A stretch of DNA of 13,617 nt. Source: Bacillota bacterium. GTDB lineage: Bacteria > Bacillota > Clostridia > Oscillospirales > Acutalibacteraceae. How positions within the stretch are numbered: position 1 is the first letter of the stretch; the number at the start of each line of letters is the position of its first letter. The notes under the pieces were generated by a model. It was not told the origin of the DNA and did not search any database. It was given only the letters and a program-made list of their open reading frames with translations. Position numbers and translations under genes: made by a program. The stretch covers positions 1 through 13,617 of the forward strand of contig JAQXHB010000078.1 of NCBI GenBank assembly GCA_029007015.1. The letters are read 5' to 3'. Positions 7,122-12,066 of this stretch are shown here, one piece after another.

Positions 7122-7871
7122 TCATTTTTTCTTAGCGTATTCCTTCTTAATCACCGTTGAGAGCATAACTTTGCCCGGAACGGCGATATGACCGCAGTTG
7201 TCGCATGTCTCAAGCACCTTGTCAAAAAGTTCCGGTGCGTCGGCAAATGCTCCGCCGATAATAATGTATGTGATAAGCCCCTGAACGGTGTAATCCCCGT
7301 CGACATAGTAAGTGTCGAGCATACCGACCATCTTTTCAAGCGGTTTCTTGGCACCGTCATCAGCCAGTTCGCGCAGTTTGGGCGCGGCAGTATTGGCAAA
7401 AAAGTCGACATACATGAAGTCGCCGTACTTGGCCATGCTCTCTTTATATGTCTGCTTGTACTGAGGAAACAGGGTCAAAAAGCGATTGGCAAACGCCTCG
7501 ACGCCCGGCGTAGAGTCACCGGCCGGCTTTGAGGGCAGACTGATTTCGCGCGCCGACACACTCATAACGCGCTTGATGCCGAGACGGGTGTTAAGGGTAT
7601 CGACAAAGTCGCCTGCAACGCCCTTAGCGTCGCGCTCGTTGTGGTGCTCATCAAACAGCCACGACGAAACGGTAGCAAACTCGATCCCCTTGCCCTCCTC
7701 CAGAGTGGCCATGTCGAGTTTGAACATCTTTTTCCCCTCGTCGTACCACACCTTAACAGCGTATTTATCGTTCAGATATACCGCGTCGTCGCTGTCACCG
7801 GGTTTCATACCCTGCGACTCGAACACGGTGCTCAACTCTTTTGTGATAATATCAAATGCGGCTTGATTCAT
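7122..7871 (-). CDS. Conserved protein of unknown function (249 residues)
   Basis: A soluble protein without signal peptide or membrane helix. Residues 1-110 look like a compact alpha/beta domain (MNQAAFDIITKELSTVF, then YLNDKYAVKVWYDEGKKMFK, then FATVSSWLFDEHHNERDAKG). Residues 125-249 are mainly helical and include LFPQYKQTYKESMAKYGDFM and a CDNCGH pair near the C-terminus (about 222-227) that is too small for a full zinc finger. The start at 7871 is backed by GGAGGA about 8 nt upstream and by a strong promoter. It is transcribed away from rsmA and ends before a hairpin. I do not recognise the family and propose no function. Confidence 0.8.
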   Translation of the reverse strand: MNQAAFDIITKELSTVFESQGMKPGDSDDAVYLNDKYAVKVWYDEGKKMFKLDMATLEEGKGIEFATVSSWLFDEHHNERDAKGVAGDFVDTLNTRLGIKRVMSVSAREISLPSKPAGDSTPGVEAFANRFLTLFPQYKQTYKESMAKYGDFMYVDFFANTAAPKLRELADDGAKKPLEKMVGMLDTYYVDGDYTVQGLITYIIIGGAFADAPELFDKVLETCDNCGHIAVPGKVMLSTVIKKEYAKKK

Positions 7872-7902
7872 TACAAGTCCTCCAAATTAAAAAATATATA
7901 AT

Positions 7903-7931
7903 ATTATAACACCGTTTGCAAATTTTGTCAC
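7903..7931 (-). promoter_or_regulatory. SigA-type promoter of the 249-residue gene
   Basis: On the minus strand -35 GTGACA (7926-7931) and a perfect -10 TATAAT (7903-7908) with a 17-bp spacer. The leader to the ATG is about 25 nt and very AT-rich. It faces away from the rsmA promoter, with about 60 bp between the two -35 boxes. Confidence 0.8.
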
Positions 7932-7991
7932 TACTATTTTATATCACTTTGTTATTTTTTTGTGAACAGAGATAAAATGGCCTTGATATAT

Positions 7992-8020
7992 TTGAAAAAC
8001 GCGCCGTTTTGTGGTACAAT
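7992..8020 (+). promoter_or_regulatory. SigA-type promoter of the rsmA operon
   Basis: -35 TTGAAA (7992-7997) and -10 TACAAT (8015-8020) are separated by 17 bp. Transcription should start near 8027. This rules out the longer rsmA reading frame that opens at 8009, inside the promoter. Confidence 0.8.
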
Positions 8021-8050
8021 GATAAAAATACTTGTTTGACGGAGCGTGCC

Positions 8051-8911
8051 ATGACCGACTTAGCCAATTACTCTAACATCAGAGCCGTGCTGGAAAGAAA
8101 CGGCTTTAACTTCAAAAAATCGCTGGGGCAAAACTTTCTTATCAACCCCACGGTTTGCCCTCGCATGGCCGATGCCGCTGTCAAGTCGTGCGACTTTGGT
8201 GTGCTCGAGATCGGCCCAGGTGTGGGCGTGCTCACCGCCGAACTGGCACAGCGCGCATCAAAGGTGGTCAGCATAGAGATTGACCGCAGGCTGCAGCCGG
8301 TGCTGGCCGAAACGATGGCCGATTATGACAATGTCAAGATAATATTTGACGATTTCATGAGACTTGACGCGGCCGCCCTGATAAGCAATGAGTTCGGCGG
8401 CATGCCGGTAGCGGTGTGTGCCAACCTGCCCTATTACATCACATCGCCCATCATAATGCGTCTGCTCGAAAGCCGCCTGCCGATTGACAACATCACCGTA
8501 ATGGTTCAAAAGGAGGCCGCCGACCGTCTGTGCGCCGCGCCCGGCACGCGTCAGTGCGGTGCTGTCAGCGTTGCGGTCGGTTATTACTCACAGCCGAAGG
8601 TGCTGTTTCAGGTGTCGCGCGGCTCATTTATGCCGCCGCCCAATGTTGACAGCAGTGTCATTCAGTTGAGCGTTCTGGGCCGGCCGCCGGTCAAAGTGAG
8701 CGACGAAAAGGGATTTTTCACATTCATCAGAGCGTCATTTTCCACCAGACGAAAAACGCTGTCCAACGCCGTCGGCGGCGTCATTGGATGCTCCAAGGCG
8801 GAGTTTGCCGAACTGCTCGGCAGCCTCGGCATACCGTCTCAGGTGCGCGCCGAGCAACTCACTTTGGAGCAGTTTGCCGCCATATACAACCGACTAAACG
8901 AGGAGAAGTAA
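8051..8911 (+). CDS. rsmA: 16S rRNA (adenine-N6,N6)-dimethyltransferase RsmA/KsgA
   Basis: Dimethylates two adjacent adenines in the 3' hairpin of 16S rRNA late in small-subunit assembly, using S-adenosylmethionine. The 286-residue protein has the family landmarks: KKSLGQNFL at 22-30, the SAM-binding loop LEIGPGVGVLT at 52-62, the acidic EID at 76-78 ending the next strand, the catalytic NLPYY at 125-129, and a C-terminal helical domain containing FSTRRKTLSN. The start is the ATG at 8051, 7 nt after GGAG; an in-frame codon at 8009 lies within the promoter. The next gene begins 4 nt after the stop, so the two form an operon. Confidence 0.96.
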   Translation: MTDLANYSNIRAVLERNGFNFKKSLGQNFLINPTVCPRMADAAVKSCDFGVLEIGPGVGVLTAELAQRASKVVSIEIDRRLQPVLAETMADYDNVKIIFDDFMRLDAAALISNEFGGMPVAVCANLPYYITSPIIMRLLESRLPIDNITVMVQKEAADRLCAAPGTRQCGAVSVAVGYYSQPKVLFQVSRGSFMPPPNVDSSVIQLSVLGRPPVKVSDEKGFFTFIRASFSTRRKTLSNAVGGVIGCSKAEFAELLGSLGIPSQVRAEQLTLEQFAAIYNRLNEEK

Positions 8912-8915
8912 GACT

Positions 8916-9806
8916 ATGCATTTTGACCCATACGAAAAGCCGGAAGCAAGGCGCCGCCGTCACATGTCCAATATCTGTCTGGCCATTGTCATACTGCTGT
9001 TTTTCGCAGGAGTGGTGTCCCTCTTTTTCCGCAATACTGTGGCCGAGCCCTACTACTTTGACCACTTTGAGTTGAGTGACGAGCAAATGCTCGGTGAGCA
9101 GGACAGCCAGTTTTATCTGTTAAACAGTCGCTTCAGCGCCGACAGTTCCGCCGTCAGCCGCGATGAACGGTTTGAGTCGGCATACCCGACGGTCAATTCG
9201 CTGTTGCTGATGCAAAACGAAGTTTACAGCGAGGACAAGCCGTATGCCGAATACTGCGGCGATTACCTTTGCGTCGCGCAGGTCTACCCATCGGTCATAA
9301 GCGGCGTGCGCACCCTCGATGTTGCGCTCTTTCACATCACCGCGTCGGTCGACGGCGGCACCGCACGCATGAACATGCTGGGCATAACCAAGTACACCAT
9401 CAGGTATGACGCCTCAAGCGGCGAGATATCCTATCTGCCGTACAGCGACAGCACCTACCGCCTGAGCGTCAACAGCATAAGCCTCGGCGCAGTGGGCGGC
9501 AGCGTCAGCGGCGATTTTGTCTACTCCATCTCATTCAACGAGCCGTTCACGGCTGAACAACTGGACAAGTTGTCACTTGACAAAGCGCTCATTGACGACA
9601 TCAACCATTCTTTCCACAAGCCGGTCTACTCATCAACCGACTATTACAGCACGCTGACTACAACAGCCGACGGCGGCAATTTTGCCGACGGCAAGGTGCT
9701 GATAAAGTACGACCTGACGGCCATCGGTAATATGTTCCATATGTCCGATTTCAGTATAACCTATGGGCAGGCGGATGACATCAAATTTATATTTGAGGTC
9801 AACTGA
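8916..9806 (+). CDS. Single-pass membrane-anchored protein of unknown function
   Basis: A 296-residue protein with a short basic cytoplasmic tail (EARRRRHM at about 10-17), one membrane helix at about 19-38 (NICLAIVILLFFAGVVSLFF) and a roughly 255-residue domain outside the cell. That domain has alternating hydrophobic and polar residues typical of beta structure (for example DFVYSISFNEPF) and several Tyr/Ser runs. There is no signal-peptidase or lipobox motif, so it is probably an uncleaved anchor. It follows rsmA by 4 nt, with its AGGAG site lying inside the rsmA stop region 10 nt from the ATG. The link to rsmA suggests co-expression only. The family is not recognised. Confidence 0.8.
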   Translation: MHFDPYEKPEARRRRHMSNICLAIVILLFFAGVVSLFFRNTVAEPYYFDHFELSDEQMLGEQDSQFYLLNSRFSADSSAVSRDERFESAYPTVNSLLLMQNEVYSEDKPYAEYCGDYLCVAQVYPSVISGVRTLDVALFHITASVDGGTARMNMLGITKYTIRYDASSGEISYLPYSDSTYRLSVNSISLGAVGGSVSGDFVYSISFNEPFTAEQLDKLSLDKALIDDINHSFHKPVYSSTDYYSTLTTTADGGNFADGKVLIKYDLTAIGNMFHMSDFSITYGQADDIKFIFEVN

Positions 9807-9815
9807 CCTCGAAAA

Positions 9816-9839
9816 AGCGCAGGTGACTCCACCTGCGCT
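9816..9839. terminator. Bidirectional intrinsic terminator between convergent genes
   Basis: A perfect 10-bp stem (AGCGCAGGTG / CACCTGCGCT) with a 4-nt loop sits between the stops of the rsmA operon (9806) and the deacetylase gene (9846). The minus-strand side is followed by TTTTTCG, a good tract; the plus-strand side by GATTTATTAT, a weaker one. Confidence 0.85.
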
Positions 9840-9845
9840 GATTTA

Positions 9846-10598
9846 TTATGCCTGCCTTTGCCGGCCGGTTGAGTCGATATAGTAGTTATCGGTCATTATC
9901 AGTTCGTTCAGCGGCACAAACTTGTAGCCGTCAGCGGTCAGCCGCTCAATAATCAGCGGCAGTTCCTCAAGCGTGTGCTCAGCGTCATTGTGGCACAGAA
10001 TTATCCCGCCCGACGATATCTGCTTGAGCACATTTTGAAGCAGCCGCTCCGGCGAATATTCTTTTTTCCAGTCAATGCTGTCGGCGCTCCACTGCACAAA
10101 AATCATACCCGCGTCGGTTATCGCGGCGACATTTTCATTGTTATACTCGCCGTATGGCGCGCGGTAGAAAATCGGCCGCACCCCCGTCAGCGCCTCAATC
10201 TTGTCATTGCACCGCTCGGCGTCGGCCACCACCTCGGCGCCGCTCAGTTTGTTGATGTGCGGATGGGAGTCGGAGTGGTTCATAATGCCGTGACCGGCCG
10301 CGTGCAGTTTCTTGACCGACTCGGGGTACTTGTCGACCCAACTGCCGACGGCAAAGAAGGTGGCCTTGACATTGTACTTTTTCAAAATGGCAATTATCCC
10401 GTCGGTGTCGCTGTCGCCCCACGCGGCGTCGAAGGTCAGCGACACTTCGCGTCGGCTGTTCTCTACGCTGTAAATGGGCAGTAAGCGTGTGGAGCGAGCC
10501 GAGGCGGCGCTCACCGACCCCACCGTCACAATGACGGCCGCCGCCACAATGGCCGCCAGCATGACCGCGCGCCGTCTGCCAATCACGATTATCCTCAT
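9846..10598 (-). CDS. Polysaccharide deacetylase (NodB domain), PdaB-like
   Basis: A 250-residue protein with an N-terminal membrane segment or signal anchor (about residues 10-34, Ala/Val-rich) and an extracellular NodB deacetylase domain. Motifs, numbered from the ATG: LTFDAAWGD near 54-62 with catalytic Asp57, NHSDSHPHI with metal-binding His108 and His112, RAPYGEYN at 146-153, DSIDW at about 173-177, and ILCHND with His203. Such enzymes remove acetyl groups from cell-wall sugars. The TFDxxWG form and size recall the spore-associated PdaB group; the second Asp of the usual TFDD motif is Ala here. The ATG at 10598 was chosen; a TTG lies one codon upstream, and a GGTGAT site is 6 nt away. 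It is transcribed away from the kinase-peptidase operon. Confidence 0.92.
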   Translation of the reverse strand: MRIIVIGRRRAVMLAAIVAAAVIVTVGSVSAASARSTRLLPIYSVENSRREVSLTFDAAWGDSDTDGIIAILKKYNVKATFFAVGSWVDKYPESVKKLHAAGHGIMNHSDSHPHINKLSGAEVVADAERCNDKIEALTGVRPIFYRAPYGEYNNENVAAITDAGMIFVQWSADSIDWKKEYSPERLLQNVLKQISSGGIILCHNDAEHTLEELPLIIERLTADGYKFVPLNELIMTDNYYIDSTGRQRQA

Positions 10599-10661
10599 CA
10601 ATCATCACCCGATAAATTTTTATGACGGAGCGGCCGATTTAATTACGGCTGACAACAAATG

Positions 10662-10690
10662 TTTACATTTTGCGGCGAATATGATACAAT
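10662..10690 (+). promoter_or_regulatory. SigA-type promoter of the kinase-peptidase operon
   Basis: -35 TTTACA (10662-10667) and -10 TACAAT (10685-10690) with a 17-bp spacer. The predicted start, near 10697, coincides with the beginning of the GAGGTG ribosome binding site, so the leader would be only about 12 nt. Confidence 0.75.
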
Positions 10691-10708
10691 AGGTGCGAGG
10701 TGATTTGA

Positions 10709-11416
10709 GTGCCGATATACACAATCGCAGATGTCACGGTGGAAATGGAGCCGATACACGAGCGCGTGGCGAAAAACGCCGAGCCGTATCTGTCCGACGC
10801 CGCGACTGCGCAAATCAATATCAAAACATCTGCCGACGATATACGGTCGATTGCCGAGCACAACGGGCTGGATGACTTGGAAATGTGCGAATACCTCCTG
10901 CTCGGTCAGCGATTCAGCCGCTATCTGCTCGACTATGACGGCATGCAGTTGCACGCCTCTGCGGTGGCGGTTGACGGGCGCGCCTACCTCTTTTCGGCCG
11001 ATTCGGGCACCGGCAAGTCGACTCACACATCGCTGTGGAAGCAACTTTTCGGTGAGCGGGCGCAGATAATCAACGACGATAAGCCGGCGATACGGCTTGT
11101 CGACGGCGTGTTTTACGCATACGGCTCGCCGTTCTGCGGCAAGGATGACATCAACATCAACGCGCGAGCGCCCATCGGCGGCATTTGCTTTATCGAGCGC
11201 GGCGCAGTCAACCAAATTGACCGAATCGGCGTCGAGGAGACACTGCCGCTGATTATGAAGCAAATCTATCTGCCGCGCAAGAGTGAGAACATGGACAAAC
11301 TGCTCTCGCTGATTGAGAAGATATGTCTGCTGGTGCCGATATACAAACTCAGGTGCAACATGTCGGTCGACGCGGCCAAGACATCATACTGTGCAATGAG
11401 CGGTGAGCAGATATGA
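10709..11416 (+). CDS. HPr kinase-like P-loop protein (small-peptide-cluster type)
   Basis: A 235-residue soluble protein. Seen: LHASAVAVDGRAYLFSADSG with a Walker A loop of the HPr kinase/PEP carboxykinase type (A97-x4-GKS, Lys103, Ser104), a following acidic motif INDDKPAI at 121-128 matching the place of the metal-binding Asp in HPr kinases, and YGSPFCGKDD at 138-147. The N-terminal third (residues 1-75) has no visible enzyme motif. It lacks the N-terminal domain of true HPr kinase and no HPr is nearby. Relatives in RiPP clusters phosphorylate precursor peptides (the lasso peptide kinase of paeninodin) or go with radical-SAM cassettes (ScmC). The start is GTG 10709, 6 nt after GAGGTG. Its stop overlaps the next start as ATGA, so translation is coupled. 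The substrate is unproven. Confidence 0.88.
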   Translation: MPIYTIADVTVEMEPIHERVAKNAEPYLSDAATAQINIKTSADDIRSIAEHNGLDDLEMCEYLLLGQRFSRYLLDYDGMQLHASAVAVDGRAYLFSADSGTGKSTHTSLWKQLFGERAQIINDDKPAIRLVDGVFYAYGSPFCGKDDININARAPIGGICFIERGAVNQIDRIGVEETLPLIMKQIYLPRKSENMDKLLSLIEKICLLVPIYKLRCNMSVDAAKTSYCAMSGEQI

Positions 11417-11847
11417 GCACAAAGGTACTGATAAAGGATTTGTACCCTGTCATTGACGAGGTGCTGGCCTCAGGCGGGCAGTTCACATTCATTCCGGGAG
11501 GGGTCAGCATGCGGCCGACCCTCAACGGCACCGATGACGAGGTGACGGTGGCCGCGGCGAAGAGCATCGGCAAATACGATATCGTTTTGTTCCGTCGGGC
11601 CGACGGTCAGTATGTTCTGCACCGGGTGGTCGGTGTGCGCGGCGACACATTCACAGTGGTCGGTGACAATCAAATTGACGCAGAATATATCGGACGCGGC
11701 GACATACTGGCCATTGTGGTCGGCTACAGGACGCGGCGCGGCGAGGTCAGCAACACCCACGCCGGTGCGCGCCGCGCGGCGGTGCGGCGGTTTCTGCGCA
11801 AGGTTAAGCGCAAAATGATAAATGTCAAAAACAGCATGGCCGAGTAA
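11413..11847 (+). CDS. S24/S26-family peptidase, soluble, with Ser-His arrangement
   Basis: A 144-residue protein with the signal-peptidase/LexA-type fold motifs: GGVSMRPTL at 29-37 (nucleophile Ser32), YDIVLFRR at 55-62, YVLHRVVGV at 67-75 and VVGDNQ at 83-87+ (Asp85). The residue where bacterial type I signal peptidase or LexA has its general-base Lys is His70 here, as in SipW/archaeal-type (S26B) enzymes. There is no membrane segment, unusual for S26B enzymes; the C-terminus is highly basic (RRAAVRRFLRKVKRK). It would therefore act in the cytoplasm or peripherally at the membrane. It overlaps the kinase gene by 4 bp (ATGA). Small peptidases of this type next to HPr-kinase-like genes could mature a peptide; the facing 40-residue gene is one candidate. 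Confidence 0.85.
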   Translation: MSTKVLIKDLYPVIDEVLASGGQFTFIPGGVSMRPTLNGTDDEVTVAAAKSIGKYDIVLFRRADGQYVLHRVVGVRGDTFTVVGDNQIDAEYIGRGDILAIVVGYRTRRGEVSNTHAGARRAAVRRFLRKVKRKMINVKNSMAE

Positions 11848-11866
11848 ATTCGGTCATGCTGTTTTT
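11827..11866 (+). terminator. Intrinsic terminator of the kinase-peptidase operon, overlapping the stop codon
   Basis: A 17-bp stem with one G-U pair is formed by 11827-11843 and 11850-11866, with a 6-nt loop. The 3' arm ends in GTTTTTATAG, giving the U-tract. The peptidase stop codon (11845-11847) lies in the loop, so the stem includes the last five codons. Confidence 0.85.
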
Positions 11867-11875
11867 ATAGAATGG

Positions 11876-11910
11876 AAAGAGGGCGGATGAACAAGTCATC
11901 CGCCCTCTTT
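11876..11910. terminator. Intrinsic terminator of the peptide operon (probably bidirectional)
   Basis: A perfect 15-bp stem (11876-11890 with 11896-11910) around a 5-nt loop, with core GAGGGCGGATGA. On the minus strand the 3' arm ends in CTCTTTCC, on the plus strand in CTCTTTTGTT. It lies 14 nt after the stop of the 40-residue peptide gene and 10 nt from the opposing terminator. Confidence 0.85.
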
Positions 11911-11923
11911 TGTTAACTAAAGT

Positions 11924-12046
11924 TTAGAAGAAGTCTACGTCTCCCTCTTCTATTCCAGAAGCGCCAGCAGAAGCACCGCCTGCCATAACCGGATCGGTAG
12001 TGAAAGTAGTTATAGCCAACTCGGGCTGTTCATAAACTTTTTTCAT
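11924..12046 (-). CDS. 40-residue peptide, candidate modified or processed peptide
   Basis: A short gene with ATG at 12046, a strong AAGGGGAT ribosome binding site 9 nt upstream and a TAA stop at 11924-11926, directly followed by a terminator. The peptide starts MKKVYEQPELAITTFTTD, continues PVMAGGASAGASG and ends IEEGDVDFF. It contains no Cys and no hydrophobic signal sequence. The basic start with Tyr-x-x-Pro-x-Leu, the GG/GASAGAS middle and the acidic, aromatic tail have a leader-plus-core look. Small proteins beginning K-K-x-Y-x-x-P-x-L are, from memory, frequent in gut Clostridia and Bacteroidetes and unexplained. It lies 20 nt after the large repeat protein on the same strand and faces the kinase and peptidase genes. 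Its function as a precursor is inference. Confidence 0.78.
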   Translation of the reverse strand: MKKVYEQPELAITTFTTDPVMAGGASAGASGIEEGDVDFF

Positions 12047-12066
12047 ATTCAATATCCCCTTTCCGA

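Noticed and set aside
8009..8050. Longer rsmA start giving 14 extra residues
   Set aside because: The upstream codon lies within the promoter spacer and -10 region, before the expected transcription start; the ATG at 8051 has GGAG at proper distance.
10599..10640. Sporulation-sigma-type -10 box (CATAAAAAT) for the deacetylase
   Set aside because: The match is partial and no fitting -35 element is visible; the AT content here makes chance matches likely.
10643..11263. Minus-strand open frame opposite the kinase gene
   Set aside because: Overlaps the promoter and coding region of the kinase gene, whose P-loop and coupled downstream start make it the real gene.
10709..11416. True HPr kinase/phosphorylase (hprK)
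   Set aside because: The N-terminal HprK domain is absent and no phosphotransferase genes are nearby; only the P-loop part is similar.
10709..12046. Lasso peptide biosynthetic cluster
   Set aside because: No asparagine-synthetase-like cyclase, PqqD-type protein or transglutaminase-like protease is present, and the small peptide lacks an obvious ring-forming Gly/Asp-Glu core arrangement.
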